DNA of 64,000 nucleotides from Candidatus Enterovibrio altilux (GCF_002381345.1 NZ_CP020660.1:1-64000), one strand, 5' to 3'; numbered from the stretch's first letter, positions 42,781 to 53,690 are shown. The notes: generated by a model from the letters alone, not told the origin. Made by a program: numbers and translations.

Positions 42781-45700
42781 TTAGGCAACCAACACATTAT
42801 TAGCAAATTCTATTAGTAAAGTCTCGATAAACGTGACTCGTTCACGGCTATCAATTAGCGACTCAGCAATTCTAAGTTTGGTTTGTCCATCGAAACGGTA
42901 ACGACTAGGGTGAGATTGTAGCAAACTTACCAAAAATTCAGGATTAATTTGAGCATTTGGAGTAAATTCAATCATGCCACCTTTATCATGAGCATCAATT
43001 TTTCGGACTCCAAGCCTTGCTGCATCTAGTTTTATTTGCTGAACCTTAAGCAAGTTTGTTGCCGCAACAGGGAGTAAACCAAATCTTTCAATCAATTCAA
43101 CACGTAACTCTTTCACATCATCTTGAGTTTTAGAACTTGCGATGCGTTTATATAGCGATAAACGCGTGTTAATGTCCGGAATATAGGCATCTGGTAGCAT
43201 GGCTGGTAGACGAAGTTCAACATAGGTTTGTTGGTTCCACAGATCTTCAAGTAATGGTTCTTTGCCTTCTTTAAGTGCTTTAACTGCTTGTTCCAACATT
43301 TCCATGTAAAGGATAAAACCAATCGTCTGGATTTGGCCACTTTGCTCGTCACCCAGTAACTCACCAGCCCCTCGAATTTCAAGGTCATGGGTTGCTAAAG
43401 TGAAACCAGCGCCCAACTCTTCCAAAGAAGCTATAGCCTCTAAACGTTTTAGGGCATCTTTGGTCATGCGTTTAGGATGCGGGGTGAGCATGTAAGCATA
43501 AGCTTGGTGATGAGAACGTCCAACACGCCCTCTTAATTGATGCAGTTGTGCTAAACCAAAGTGGTCAGCACGATCCATGATGATGGTATTTGCGGTTGGA
43601 ACATCTATACCTGTTTCAATGATGGTGGTGCATACTAGCACATTAAATCGTTGATGATAAAAATTGGACATGATGCGTTCCAATGCGCGCTCTCGCATCT
43701 GACCATGTGCAATGGTAACACGAGCTTCTGGCACCAGCTTAGCCAATGCATCTGCTGTTTTTTCAATGCTGTCTATGTCGTTGTGTAAAAAATATACTTG
43801 CCCACCGCGCATTATTTCACGCAGCATTGCTTCTCTAATCAGTACGTTATCACTTTCGCATATAAAGGTTTTGACTGCGAGTCGACGTAAGGGCGGTGTG
43901 GCGATAATAGAAAGATCTCGCATGCCACTCATAGCCATGTTCAGAGTTCGAGGAATGGGTGTTGCGGTTAATGTCAAGATATCGACATCTGAGCGCATTG
44001 CTTTGACTTTTTCTTTTTGACGAACTCCAAAGCGATGTTCTTCATCAATGATCAACAAGCCGAGATCTCGAAAGCACACGTTATCTTGAATTAATTTATG
44101 TGTACCTATAAGAATATCAACCTTGCCTTTTGCTGCATCTGTCAAAATCAGTTTTTGTTCCTTGACTGATTTAAAGCGAGAAAGCACTTCAACACGGACA
44201 GCTAAATTGGCAAAACGATCACGAAAAATTTCGGAGTGTTGTTGAGCTAGAAGAGTGGTTGGTACTAATATTGCTACTTGCTTACTATTATTTACCGCAA
44301 GAAAAGTCGCACGCATAGCAACTTCTGTTTTACCGAAACCAACATCACCACACACTAAACGATCCATGGCAATTGGCTGGCACATATCAGATAGCACTGC
44401 ATTAATAGCTTGACTTTGATCAGGTGTTTCTTTAAATAGGAAACCAGAACAAAAATTAAGATAAGATTCGCGGTCATGTTTAAATGCGAACCCGGATTTT
44501 GTGGCTCGCTTTGCGTATACATCGAGCAGTTCTGCCGCAACATCTCGTACTTTTGCAGCAGCTTTTTTGCGTACTTTTCCCCATGTTTCTCCACCCAGCC
44601 GGTGTAAAGGTGCTGATTCTTCTGTGCCCCCGCTATATCGACTGATCAGATGCAATGATGAAACGGGCACATAAAGTTTAGACTGTTGCTGGTATTCCAA
44701 GGTGACGTATTCGGCTTTGATGCCACCTGCTTCCAAGGTTTGCAATCCACCGTAACGCCCAACGCCGTGTTCTATATGAACAACGGGTTGGCCTGATTGC
44801 AGATCAGCTAAATTACGGATTAAAATATCACTGTTGGTTGAGGTTTTCTTATTAATGCGATGTCGTTGCTGAATAACTTGTGCGTCAAATAAATTATTTT
44901 CACAAATTAATGCAAATGCAGGATTTTCAGAAACAAAACCATATTCAGCTGGGCCAATCACTAAAGAGCATGATGTCGGAGACTGCAGGGCTTCACCCAG
45001 CGATTGGCAAACCATTGGGCGTATTTTTATGTGCGACAATAAGTCTAATATTGCTTCACGATGACCTATAGTTTCTACTGAAAAGACTATTTTGCCAGTA
45101 AAATTTTTAATAAATTTTTTTACTGCATAGAGCGGATCTTTGTGTTGTTGGTTAACGGTTAGTTCAGGGAGAAAACGAATAGGCGCGTTTTGGTGACCGA
45201 TTCTTTCTTTTATAATGTTACGCTTCAGCTTGATGCGTGGATAGGCTTTGAATGCTCTAAATAGCTCCTCGTTAGTTTGCCAAAGTTCCATTGGTGCTAA
45301 CAGTGGACGAAGTGGATCTACACGGCGTTGATCGAAACGGTTCTTAATATCGGCCAAAAATGTTTGCGTTGCTGTGTTAATATTTCCAGAGGTTAGCAGT
45401 AATGTGTTTTTGGGTAAATAGTCGAACAGAGTTTCGGTTTGATCAAAGAACAATGGCTGCCAATACTCAATACCTGCAGGCCAGGTTCTTTTGCTGACTT
45501 GTTGATAAATAGATTCTGGCTCGCGACGTGCGTCGAAACGCTCGCGCCAACGTCCTCTGAATCGTTCTATTGCATCGTCGTCGGTAGGAAACTCGTGTGC
45601 TGGTAGAAGATTAATTTGATTCAGTTTCTGCGTTGAACGCTGGTTTACAGGATCGAACTCACGAATAGTATCCACCCTATAATCAAAAAAATCTATGCGA

Positions 45701-46245
45701 AAAGGTTGACTAGATCCCATAGAATATAGATCAATAATGGAGTCACGACTAGCGTACTCTCCATGTTCGATAACTTGTTCAACATGGCGATAGCCTGAGA
45801 GTTCTAACCAATCACACAGGTTCTTACGTGAGATAAGATCGCCTTTCTTGACGGTGAATGCATGCTGCATCAAAAAAGAGCGAGGTATGACTCTTTGCAG
45901 TAAGGTGCTAACCGAAATTATGAGAATGCCGCTTCGCTGTCGCGGTAGTTGGTATAGAAGCGCAATTCGATCAGAGATAATGTCCTGATGTGGCGAGAAG
46001 CTATCATAGGGTAGCGTTTCCCAATCAGGAAATATATGACATTCACAACCCGTAAACTGCTTAATCTCGGGCTCAAGTTTCAATGCTGTTTGGTTGTCAG
46101 GTACAACCAGCAAAATCATGCGATTTTGCTGGGTTGCGATATGCGCAATAGTAAGAGAAAGAGCCGAACCGTGAAGGTTGGCAAGAATGCGTGTATCACC
46201 TGCTTTTTCAGGGGCAGGTAAATCAAAAAATATTTGTTTTATCAT
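42781..46245 (-). CDS. mfd: Transcription-repair coupling factor Mfd
   Basis: The 1154-residue protein (E. coli 1148) removes RNA polymerase stalled at lesions and recruits UvrA. Regions in order: UvrB-like N-terminus (1 to about 340), a CarD-type polymerase interaction domain near 480-550 (VVHIEHGVGRYGGL), the DNA translocase with Walker A CGDVGFGKTEVAMRA near 630 and DEEH in LLIIDEEHRFGVRQ, helicase motif VI QLRGRVGRSHHQAYAY, and the C-terminal TRCF domain. No stop or frameshift is found, which is notable for the longest gene of such an eroded region. It lies between csiV and the PilZ gene, the Vibrio order. Confidence 0.97.
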   Translation of the reverse strand: MIKQIFFDLPAPEKAGDTRILANLHGSALSLTIAHIATQQNRMILLVVPDNQTALKLEPEIKQFTGCECHIFPDWETLPYDSFSPHQDIISDRIALLYQLPRQRSGILIISVSTLLQRVIPRSFLMQHAFTVKKGDLISRKNLCDWLELSGYRHVEQVIEHGEYASRDSIIDLYSMGSSQPFRIDFFDYRVDTIREFDPVNQRSTQKLNQINLLPAHEFPTDDDAIERFRGRWRERFDARREPESIYQQVSKRTWPAGIEYWQPLFFDQTETLFDYLPKNTLLLTSGNINTATQTFLADIKNRFDQRRVDPLRPLLAPMELWQTNEELFRAFKAYPRIKLKRNIIKERIGHQNAPIRFLPELTVNQQHKDPLYAVKKFIKNFTGKIVFSVETIGHREAILDLLSHIKIRPMVCQSLGEALQSPTSCSLVIGPAEYGFVSENPAFALICENNLFDAQVIQQRHRINKKTSTNSDILIRNLADLQSGQPVVHIEHGVGRYGGLQTLEAGGIKAEYVTLEYQQQSKLYVPVSSLHLISRYSGGTEESAPLHRLGGETWGKVRKKAAAKVRDVAAELLDVYAKRATKSGFAFKHDRESYLNFCSGFLFKETPDQSQAINAVLSDMCQPIAMDRLVCGDVGFGKTEVAMRATFLAVNNSKQVAILVPTTLLAQQHSEIFRDRFANLAVRVEVLSRFKSVKEQKLILTDAAKGKVDILIGTHKLIQDNVCFRDLGLLIIDEEHRFGVRQKEKVKAMRSDVDILTLTATPIPRTLNMAMSGMRDLSIIATPPLRRLAVKTFICESDNVLIREAMLREIMRGGQVYFLHNDIDSIEKTADALAKLVPEARVTIAHGQMRERALERIMSNFYHQRFNVLVCTTIIETGIDVPTANTIIMDRADHFGLAQLHQLRGRVGRSHHQAYAYMLTPHPKRMTKDALKRLEAIASLEELGAGFTLATHDLEIRGAGELLGDEQSGQIQTIGFILYMEMLEQAVKALKEGKEPLLEDLWNQQTYVELRLPAMLPDAYIPDINTRLSLYKRIASSKTQDDVKELRVELIERFGLLPVAATNLLKVQQIKLDAARLGVRKIDAHDKGGMIEFTPNAQINPEFLVSLLQSHPSRYRFDGQTKLRIAESLIDSRERVTFIETLLIEFANNVLVA

Positions 46246-46254
46246 TGAATTGAC

Positions 46255-46821
46255 TTAGCTATCTCTTTCCAGTGTTCGTTGACGAAGGAGTTTTTGTTGT
46301 TGATGCAATGCTGCTCGAATAAGGACATCTCTATCATTGTCTTGTAACCGTATGTACTTTGCACCAACTGCGTGTTTGCCGTTTCTTTCTTCACAACTGT
46401 AGGCGCTAGCATAGCAGTATATAGCAGAATGAGGATGTTCAAGAAAGAGCTTTAGACGAATATGTTGACCTTTTTTGAACGATGTCTTCGTAATAAAAGT
46501 CAAACTACTGGCACCAAAGGTTTCGGTTTGGTGGCGTAATTTGGGATCATCTTGCTGAGCAAGCATAAATCCGAGGAGTAGGTTTATTTTTTCGCTTTGA
46601 GCATGCAGGCACTTTGACAACGCTTGACTATTATCATGATGTAGAGCATTGAGTTCATTCTCTATATTACTGTCGAGATTGCTGCATGCGCTAGCAATAC
46701 GAAATGAAATTGGAATTTCACGCTCAAATTCAACATTGGAAGGCACATGTTCATCATGACTTAAAATTTCTACATTAATTTTTAAGTGTGCATGTACTGA
46801 AAAATATTCATCCTGGCTCAT
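46255..46821 (-). CDS. PilZ domain protein (PlzB-like)
   Basis: A 188-residue protein encoded between mfd and lolC, the place of the PilZ protein PlzB in Vibrio cholerae. The C-terminal half resembles a PilZ barrel: GASSLTFITKTSFKKGQHIRL, then LFLEHPHSAIYCYASAY, and HAVGAKYIRL. The canonical c-di-GMP motifs RxxxR and DxSxxG are not evident; GASSLTF occupies the second position. It may therefore not bind the nucleotide. The stop lies 9 nt before the mfd start, so the two are probably co-transcribed. Function unknown. Confidence 0.65.
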   Translation of the reverse strand: MSQDEYFSVHAHLKINVEILSHDEHVPSNVEFEREIPISFRIASACSNLDSNIENELNALHHDNSQALSKCLHAQSEKINLLLGFMLAQQDDPKLRHQTETFGASSLTFITKTSFKKGQHIRLKLFLEHPHSAIYCYASAYSCEERNGKHAVGAKYIRLQDNDRDVLIRAALHQQQKLLRQRTLERDS

Positions 46822-47163
46822 GACTTATCCTAATACATTGTAATCAGTTGATTATTACGCAGTAACCTCGATTTCTCAACCTGTTGCCTGAGTTCGTAGC
46901 ATTTTTTATAATACTATTATTTTTTTGATATATAAATTGAAGCGACATTGTAAAAATAAACTTTCCTCATGTAAGACATGTAACATCATGCAAAAGTTAC
47001 TCAACCCCTTGTAGGACATAGTGGCAATTCACTAATTTTAAAGGTATTCTTACATTATATGAGTGTGTTTTTTCAGTGTTTAACTGAGAAGTATTCAAAC
47101 ACAAAATCTTACTTGCTGTGATATAACGTTCTACAACGTATTATTTTATTGAGAATTGCTACT
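46822..47163. other. Divergent intergenic region between the PilZ gene and lolC
   Basis: This 342-bp AT-rich stretch should hold the divergent promoters of the plz-mfd group and lolCDE. I see no gene and no IS sequence in it. CATGTAAGACATG near 46974 is a small imperfect palindrome of unknown meaning. Confidence 0.5.
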
Positions 47164-48360
47164 ATGTTTCATCCGTTACCGGTGTTTATTGGCCTACGTT
47201 ACTTGCAAGGTCATTCAGGCGATAAATTTGGGCGGTTTATTTCTTATATGTCTACAGCAGGTATCGCTATTGGCGTGATGTCGTTGATTACTGTGCTTTC
47301 TGTTATGAACGGTTTTGAAGGCCAACTTAAAACCCGTATTTTAAGTATTCTACCACAAGCCATTATCGCAGGGGATGCGAATTTTACACCAGATATTAAT
47401 ACAATTTTAAAGTGGGATGGTATTGTAGGCACCGCACCGGTGGTATCGACGGATGTCATCGTGCAAAGTATTGCCTCTCTGGGAGTGGGAAGATTACTCG
47501 GGATTGATCCTCAATGTGTTGAACCCGTACGTCAGTTTATGGTGCTAGGATCAGTTGATGCTTTAACAGCTGGTAGTTACAAATTGGTAGTTGGACAACA
47601 AACTGCAAAGCAACTTGATATCTCGCTCGATGAAAAAGTGAGGGTGATAATCACCAGTGCTAGTCAGTTTACGCCAATCGGGCGTATCCCTTCGCAGCGT
47701 AATTTTACCATAGCAGGTATCTATGACACAGCAACAGGCGTTGATGAACAAGTGATGTTTGCTAATATAAATGACGTGGGGAGACTAATGCGTTTGCCTT
47801 ATACTCAACCCGTAGATTTACGCTTGTTTATTGATGATCCTTTTGACGTGCCAGCGTTAAAAGTGAAGGCGGAATCACTTGGCTATGAATGGTCTGATTG
47901 GCGTGAGCTTCACGGTGAGTTATTCCAAGCAATAAAAATGGAAAAAAATATGATGGGGTTGATGTTGAGTCTGATCATCTTGGTTGCTACATTTAATATT
48001 ATTTCAGCGTTGGTAATGGTGGTGATGGAGAAGCAATCGGAAGTTGCCATTCTTAAAACGCAAGGCATGAAGCAAAGCGCCATTGTGTATTTATTTATTG
48101 TTCAAGGAGCCAGCAGCAGTATTATTGGGGCTATTCTAGGTGGTATCGCAGGTACTATCGTGGCATTAAACGTTAACGGCATTATGTCTATAATGAATAT
48201 TCGTTTACTTGGTAATAGCTTGCCATTGCCTGTCATTGTTAAATATGAGCAAATTATCTTGGTTGTGGTGAGTACTATTGTCTTAAGTCTTGTTGCCACT
48301 CTATTCCCATCGATTAATGCGGCGTCTATTCGTCCGGCAGATACTCTTCGCTATGAGTAA
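47164..48360 (+). CDS. lolC: Lipoprotein-releasing system permease LolC
   Basis: LolC is one of the two membrane subunits of LolCDE, which extracts outer-membrane lipoproteins from the inner membrane and passes them to LolA. The protein starts [24 protein letters not shown], has four membrane segments (near 25-50 and three in the last 140 residues) around a large periplasmic domain, and the FtsX-type region [19 protein letters not shown] chose ATG 47164 (398 residues), which fits the family start; a TTG at 47149 is possible, and neither has a strong ribosome binding site. It overlaps lolD by 8 nt. Confidence 0.94.
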   Translation: MFHPLPVFIGLRYLQGHSGDKFGRFISYMSTAGIAIGVMSLITVLSVMNGFEGQLKTRILSILPQAIIAGDANFTPDINTILKWDGIVGTAPVVSTDVIVQSIASLGVGRLLGIDPQCVEPVRQFMVLGSVDALTAGSYKLVVGQQTAKQLDISLDEKVRVIITSASQFTPIGRIPSQRNFTIAGIYDTATGVDEQVMFANINDVGRLMRLPYTQPVDLRLFIDDPFDVPALKVKAESLGYEWSDWRELHGELFQAIKMEKNMMGLMLSLIILVATFNIISALVMVVMEKQSEVAILKTQGMKQSAIVYLFIVQGASSSIIGAILGGIAGTIVALNVNGIMSIMNIRLLGNSLPLPVIVKYEQIILVVVSTIVLSLVATLFPSINAASIRPADTLRYE

Positions 48361-49054
48361 TGTATTGTTAACGTGTTCACATGTGGTCAAAACCTATCAA
48401 GAAGGTGAACTTAAAACTCAGGTGCTGAAAGGTGTGTCTTTTACTATCGATAAAGGTGAACTTGTTGCCATTGTTGGCTCGTCAGGTTCTGGCAAAAGTA
48501 CGTTATTGTATATCCTTGGTGCGCTGGATTCTTTGACTAGCGGTACTGTATTATTTAAAGGTAAAGATCTAATGAAAATGCGAGCGTCTGATCAAGCAAT
48601 ATTACGCAATCAATCGATTAGTTTTATCTACCAATTTCATCATTTATTAGCTGACTTTACGGCCGTTGAAAATGTGGCGATGCCACTATTAATTGGTGGT
48701 AAGAAACCGGCAGATGCAAAACGTCAAGCATTGGAAATATTAGATGCAGTAGGTATAATACACCGTAGGGAACACCGTCCTTCTGAGCTGTCTGGTGGCG
48801 AGCGCCAACGAGTCGCAATTGCACGTGCTGTCGTAAATCGCCCTGCCTTAGTATTGGCTGATGAACCAACAGGTAACCTCGATCATAAAACGGCCCTTGA
48901 TATTTATGCTTTAATTCGTCAGTTAAATAAAGAATTCAATATGGCATTTTTAGTCGTTACTCATGATCAAGAATTAGCAAGGAAATTGGACCGCCAGCTT
49001 TCCATGTTAGATGGCCAGTTTGTTGAAACGTTTAAGCCAACTGTACATACATGA
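48353..49054 (+). CDS. lolD: Lipoprotein-releasing system ATPase LolD
   Basis: The 233-residue cytosolic ATPase drives LolCE. Walker [10 protein letters not shown], the LolD-specific segment [19 protein letters not shown], signature [14 protein letters not shown], Walker [13 protein letters not shown] and switch histidine VVTHDQEL are all present. I chose the ATG at 48353 (MSNVLLTC), which overlaps the end of lolC by 8 nt, the normal coupling; a longer frame upstream lies within lolC. Its stop overlaps the lolE start. Confidence 0.96.
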   Translation: MSNVLLTCSHVVKTYQEGELKTQVLKGVSFTIDKGELVAIVGSSGSGKSTLLYILGALDSLTSGTVLFKGKDLMKMRASDQAILRNQSISFIYQFHHLLADFTAVENVAMPLLIGGKKPADAKRQALEILDAVGIIHRREHRPSELSGGERQRVAIARAVVNRPALVLADEPTGNLDHKTALDIYALIRQLNKEFNMAFLVVTHDQELARKLDRQLSMLDGQFVETFKPTVHT

Positions 49055-50301
49055 TGATGGAACCTTTGGCGTTATTTATTGGGCGGCGGTTTAGCAAAGC
49101 AAAACATCGTAATAAACTGATTTCTTTCATTTCTCTCTCTGCAATGATCGGTATTTCGATTGGAGTAATGGTTATTATTGTGGGTTTATCAGCAATAAAT
49201 GGTTTTAAACATGAGCTTGAAAAGCGTGTGCTTGCTGTTATTCCACACGCACAGTTGGAAGGTGTTGATACGTATCTCTCTTCATGGAAAGATATGCGAG
49301 TCACGGCAGTAGCTAATCCAAGAGTGGAAGCCGGTGCGCCATACGTTACATTTATCGCCTTACTTGAAAAAAACACAAATTTTAAACTTGTTCAAATCCG
49401 AGGTATTGACCCTAACGCAGAAGCCACAGTGAGTAATATTGGTAATTATGTGCTTGATCAAGGCTGGCAATCATTGGTACCAGGTAATCGTTCGATTGTA
49501 CTTGGTAAGGGCATTGCCGATTACTTGAATGTAAATATTGGGGATTGGTTCACGGCATTAATTTCTTCCCCTGACTCCGAATTCAAATTACGCGCACCAA
49601 AACGCATTCGATTGCAAGTATCTGGCATTTTAAGTTTAGGCGGAAAAGTTGATCATGGTCTATCCTTGATTCCGATTAAAGATGCACAAACATATCTTGG
49701 AATGGATGACTTTGTCTCTGGTATTGCCTTAAAACTAACCGAACCACTTGAGGCTCCCAATATCGTGCGTGAAGTGGGTAAAACTTTAAAAGAATATGTG
49801 GGCTTGAAGAATTGGACGCAGGAATATGGTTTTCTTTATCGCGATATTCAAATGGTTAGAACCATTATGCATTTGGTTATGATATTAATTATTGGTGTCG
49901 CATGCTTCAATATTGTTTCTACTTTAATGATGGCAGTCAAAGATCGGGCTACTGACGTAGCTGTGTTACGTACTATGGGTGCGAAAGATAGGCTAATCCG
50001 AACGATATTTATTTGGCATGGTCTGCTTTCAGGTTTATTTGGCAGTATTATTGGTTGTTTCGTAGGTTTTGTAATCGCTTCAAATTTGACGGAATTTATC
50101 TGTTGGATTGAAATTTTTACAGGTCAAGTGTTACTTTCTGGAGATATTTATTTTATTGATTTCTTGCCAATAGAACCCCACCTCACGGATATGTTTTTGG
50201 TGTCTACTACTGCGATTGTATTAAGCTTATTGGCAACATGGTATCCTGCCCAGCGTGCTTGTAAATTGCATCCTGTATCAGTGTTAAATACACGTTGCTA
50301 A
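49051..50301 (+). CDS. lolE: Lipoprotein-releasing system permease LolE
   Basis: The 416-residue second membrane subunit of LolCDE. The N-terminus reads [21 protein letters not shown], followed by a membrane segment, [17 protein letters not shown], the periplasmic domain and three C-terminal membrane segments, with [19 protein letters not shown] as the coupling region. It overlaps lolD by 4 nt (ATGA); two further ATG codons follow immediately, and any could be used. An IS6-family copy begins 3 bp after its stop codon, so the gene escaped damage narrowly. Confidence 0.95.
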   Translation: MMMEPLALFIGRRFSKAKHRNKLISFISLSAMIGISIGVMVIIVGLSAINGFKHELEKRVLAVIPHAQLEGVDTYLSSWKDMRVTAVANPRVEAGAPYVTFIALLEKNTNFKLVQIRGIDPNAEATVSNIGNYVLDQGWQSLVPGNRSIVLGKGIADYLNVNIGDWFTALISSPDSEFKLRAPKRIRLQVSGILSLGGKVDHGLSLIPIKDAQTYLGMDDFVSGIALKLTEPLEAPNIVREVGKTLKEYVGLKNWTQEYGFLYRDIQMVRTIMHLVMILIIGVACFNIVSTLMMAVKDRATDVAVLRTMGAKDRLIRTIFIWHGLLSGLFGSIIGCFVGFVIASNLTEFICWIEIFTGQVLLSGDIYFIDFLPIEPHLTDMFLVSTTAIVLSLLATWYPAQRACKLHPVSVLNTRC

Positions 50302-50304
50302 TGG

Positions 50305-51143
50305 GGCTGTTGCAACTAATTATAGATTATAGGATGCAGATCTACCCAGCAATGGGCTTAACGATTACTGATAAATCACCTCAACATTGAATAGACGATT
50401 CATAAAGGCGGATCTCTCCCAAATAAGAGTTTTACCCTCATTATGACGTAACCAGAAGTCAAACTGGCCTTTGTTCAACATTCGCAGTGATTCGAATCCC
50501 TCGATAGTTGACCAGGCTCGCTTTCGTATTTTAAAACCGCCGGAGCTGACAACGAGCTTCTTGATGGGAGGGAGTGATCGGACTCGATACTATTATTGAG
50601 ATACTTCACTTGCCGTTGCTCGACATCCGCTCGCAGCCGTCCCTCCTTCTTCAGGCGCGAGATAGCATGAGCATACGAGGAATGATTGTCTGTGTTCAAG
50701 GTCTTAGGCACCGTTTCAAGAACTGATAAGCCGCGTTTTTATTACGTTTTGGGAGAAATAGAAGTCCAGTGTCTCGCCTTGCTTTTGGATAACTCGATAC
50801 AGATAATGCCATTTCCCTTTCACCTTGACGTAGGTTTCATCGAGCTGGCACGAAGAATCTGCTCGGATGAATTGATGGCGACGTAACTTCTTGCGTAATG
50901 CTGGGGCATATGCCATGAACCAACGATAAATGGTCGAGCGGTTAACCGAAACCTCTCGCTCTGCCAGCATGTCGCTGAGGTTGGCGTAGCTCATTGGGGT
51001 CGAACCATACCAGCGCAGGCACCAAAGAATAATTTCAGAAACAAAATGTTTCCATTTGAATATGGGATTGGTCATTGAGTCACTAGATCAGAAAAGACAG
51101 AACTAAACTCTGAGTCTTGGTTGATTTTTGTTGCAACAAAGCC
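50305..51143 (-). mobile_element. IS6-family (IS26-like) copy 1, transposase frameshifted
   Basis: Inverted ends GGCTGTTGCAACTA at the left and TTGTTGCAACAAAGCC at the right. The minus-strand transposase starts MTNPIFKWKHFVSEIILWCL at 51075 with the DDE core QLDETYVKVKGKWHYLYR. One A is missing after FYFSQ, and about 30 nt are deleted just after, so the remainder NTDNHSSYAHAISRLKKEGR is in another frame (50475-50711). Between ends the length is 839 bp. No 8-bp target duplication is seen (GCTAATGG versus GTTTATAT). Confidence 0.9.
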
Positions 51144-51176
51144 GTTTATATTACTATCAGCGGTAATGCGTGGAAT

Positions 51177-51581
51177 TTACGCAGCAGGACCTAGTTGTGG
51201 ATGCTTAAGGGATGACAGAGCAGTAATTTCTAGTTGCAATTCATTTTCAACAAAATTAGAAATTTTTTTATAGAACATCTCTAATGATTTAGTCACTTCT
51301 TTGGTACATCTCTTGGGTACATGATCCATTTTCCAATTGCCTTCTGTATTAAATTTACCAAAGGTATACGCATATTCAAATCCACCTTTTTTCGGCGTTA
51401 ATTTTAACCACCAACCCCAGAACTCTCGGCTTTCTGGTAGCTTTTGTGCATTCACACATGCAGATAAACAATCAAAGAAGTAGCCTTCTTCTGACGATTT
51501 ATTTTGTCTAATATAAGGTCCGAGTTGAGTAAACCTCGTAAGTAGTCTTCCGTGGGATAACATTTTGATCTTTCTAGTCAT
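51177..51581 (-). CDS. crl: Sigma factor-binding protein Crl
   Basis: Crl binds sigma-S and helps it assemble with core RNA polymerase. The 134-residue product (ATG at 51581, 9 nt after GGAG) shows the family pattern: LLTRFTQLGPYIRQNKS, YFFDCLSACVNAQK, SREFWGWWLKLTP and EYAYTFGKFNTEGNWKMD, matching E. coli Crl (133 residues). A start 12 nt upstream (51593) is possible. The gene stands alone between two inverted IS6-family copies, 34 bp from one of them. Its usual neighbours in Vibrio are not here. The frame is intact, so rpoS is probably still present elsewhere. Confidence 0.88.
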   Translation of the reverse strand: MTRKIKMLSHGRLLTRFTQLGPYIRQNKSSEEGYFFDCLSACVNAQKLPESREFWGWWLKLTPKKGGFEYAYTFGKFNTEGNWKMDHVPKRCTKEVTKSLEMFYKKISNFVENELQLEITALSSLKHPQLGPAA

Positions 51582-51732
51582 AGCAAGCTCCATTTATATA
51601 AGTTAGGTCTAATTATATAACACGCAACAACTCAAACTTCGTCTTCAGAGCAATTATTCAAAATATTGTCTCGAAATTAAGACAATTTGTTGACCTAGAT
51701 TACACAGTATTCTCAAACCGCTTCATCATTTC

Positions 51733-51958
51733 GAATGTGTTTCCTAATTTGAGTTCAGATAGAAAAATTCAACATAATTCACTATTAGATAAGTGCTTTC
51801 ATTTTAAGTATACCTGATCCTGTCAGCTTCTTTAACGCTTTTATCATGGAGTGGGTTTATTTAATTTGACTTGTATGATTCCTTAGGCACAATGTCCCTC
51901 CTAGTAGCTTTTTGACTCGCACTATTGTTGTCTCTGCTAGGTAACGTTTATGGTACGT
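51733..51958 (-). mobile_element. Inverted IS903-like transposase-3' tail
   Basis: GAATGTGTTTCCTAATTTGAG to GGTAACGTTTATGGTACGT. It ends at the common junction and is followed by the opposite IS end at 51959. Confidence 0.75.
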
Positions 51959-52010
51959 GGCTTTATTTTCTAAATGAGAGGACTAAATTTTTAATCAACA
52001 CTCTAAATAG
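51959..52010 (+). mobile_element. IS903-like left-end fragment, cut by an IS6-family copy
   Basis: GGCTTTATTTTCTAAATGAG to CACTCTAAATA is the first 52 bp of a plus-strand copy. IS6 copy 2 begins right after it, so the IS6-type element arrived later than the IS903-like chimera. Confidence 0.75.
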
Positions 52011-52848
52011 GGCTTTGTTGCAAAAAAATCAACCAAGACTCAGAATTTAGTTCTATCTTTTCTGATCTAGTGACTCAATGACCAATCCCGCATTCAAATG
52101 GAAACATTTTGCTTCTGAAATCATTTTTTAGTACCTGCGCTGGTATGGTTCGACCCCAATGAGCTACGCCAACCTCAGCGACATGCTGGCAGAGCGAGGG
52201 GTTTCGGTTAACCGCTCGACCATTTATCGTTGGTTCATGGCATATGCCCCAAGATTACGCAAGAAGTTACGTCGCCATCAATTCATCCGAGCAGATTCTT
52301 CGTGCCAGCTCGATGAAACCTACGTCACGGTGAAAGGGACATGGCATTATCTGTATCGAGCTATCAAAAAGCAAGACGAGACACTGGACTTCTATTTTTT
52401 CCAAAAACGTAATAAAAATGCGACTTATCAGTTCTTGAAACGGTACCTAAGATACTATGATGTAGACACTCAGCCTAAGACCTTGAACACAGACAAGCAT
52501 TCCTCGTATGCTCATGCTATCTCGCACCTGAAGAAGGAGGGACGGCTGCGAGCGGATGTTGAGCAACGGCAAGTGAAGTATCTCAATAATGGTATCGAGT
52601 CCGATCACGCCCCCATCAAGAAGCTCGTTGTCAGCTCCGGCGGTTTTAAAATGCGAAAGCGAGCCTGATCAACTATCGAGGGATTCGAATCACTGCGAAT
52701 GTTGAACAAAGGCCAGTTTGATTTCTGGTTACGTCATGATGAGAGTAAAACTCTTGTTCGGGAGAGATCCGCCTTCAGGAATCGTCTATTCAATGTTGAG
52801 GTGATTTATCAGTAATCGTTAAGCCCATTACTGGGTAGATCTGCATCC
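52011..52848 (+). mobile_element. IS6-family copy 2, transposase with two premature stops
   Basis: It starts with GGCTTTGTTGCAAAAAAATC. The transposase frame from 52080 (MTNPAFKWKHFASEII) has a TAG where the family has W/C (TTTTTTAGTACCTGCGC), then reads openly from 52159 to a TGA at 52666-52668 in place of W (AAGCGAGCCTGATC), and continues to about 52815. The DDE residues are preserved: DETYVTVKG, NTDKHSSYAH, IESDHAPIKK. The final 20 bp including the right inverted repeat are missing after CTGCATCC, so this copy cannot transpose by itself. Confidence 0.9.
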
Positions 52849-53179
52849 GTGTGCCGCACTTATCCGTCAGGGATATCAAGTGATTGTAGTCACTTTTTGT
52901 GGGTTTAATTCAAATTAAAAAACAAAATTTATTAATGAAGATATGTTGGACTTTAAATTTTTATTTGCTGGTTAGAGAAACTTATATTTTTCATAATATG
53001 ACCTTTACTCATTCAACAATAAAGCATTCACTGTAATTACGAATACACACTATTTTAATACACAGCAATCGCACAGCACACAACTTAGCTCTATATGCTC
53101 TGTGTTAAATCAGTTAAATGTCCCTTTCGTTGAGATAGAATCAATTGTCTCTACTAAATGATTTTAAATAGAATAAAAT
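52849..53179. other. Gap with a possible truncated gene end and an IS scrap
   Basis: Just behind the truncated IS6 copy a frame reads CAALIRQGYQVIVVTFCG on the plus strand, which may be the tail of a gene cut by the IS; I do not recognise it. TTCAAATTAAAAAACAAAATT at 52911-52931 is an IS903-like right end. The remainder is AT-rich and empty. Confidence 0.35.
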
Positions 53180-53690
53180 ATGATTATATTGCATTCTAGT
53201 TTTGATGATATTCAAATCCAACCTAACACTGAAAAAGCGCTTCAAATACAGATAAATTTTTTGCAACATTGCTGAACAGTTTTTATGATAGTACGTTTTT
53301 TCACCGTATCATTGACAATTTCATAGGTCAAGGCAGTAATATGACATCTGGCATAGAAGAAAAAGAGTTACAAACCCCAATTAAAAATGAAGCGAATAAT
53401 ACTTTAAGGAATAAGACCAGTATTTTTACGGTAGCACGCACCCTGAGCGATAGAGTCGCATTCAATGAATTCTCAATTTTTCACAAACTTAAATGGTAGC
53501 ACTTTCCTAGACTGCAAATAAGAGTCAATGAATGGCCTAGATTTAGGTCTATTTGCTAAAATTGTACAAGGCATGGGCATAATTAATAAAATTAAAAATG
53601 GTGCGACAAATAAATGGGTCTACGTGCACGAAGATATTCGTGTTGGGACAGTGCAGGTCAACAGCGTAACCATCGAGAATAATACATCGA
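53180..53690 (+). pseudogene. ppiB: Ruined peptidyl-prolyl cis-trans isomerase B
   Basis: The plus strand from ATG 53180 reads MIILHSSFDDIQIQ, then in other frames FYDSTFFHRIIDNFIGQGSN and IEEKELQTPIKNEANNTLRN, matching PpiB (FYNNTIFHRVINGFMIQGG and EPIKNEANNGLKN). VARTLSDRVA and EFSIFH stand for MARTQAPHSA and QFFINV. After a frameshift near 53500, LFAKIVQGMGIINKIKNGAT and VHEDIRV correspond to FAEVVEGMDVVDKIKGVAT and HQDVP. The invariant FHR stretch survives but several indels break the frame. It sits directly before lpxH, the standard ppiB-lpxH pair. Confidence 0.88.

Noticed and set aside
50297-51151. Composite transposon around crl with 8-bp target duplications
   Set aside because: Flanking octamers of the IS6 copies do not match each other, so a simple composite insertion is not supported.
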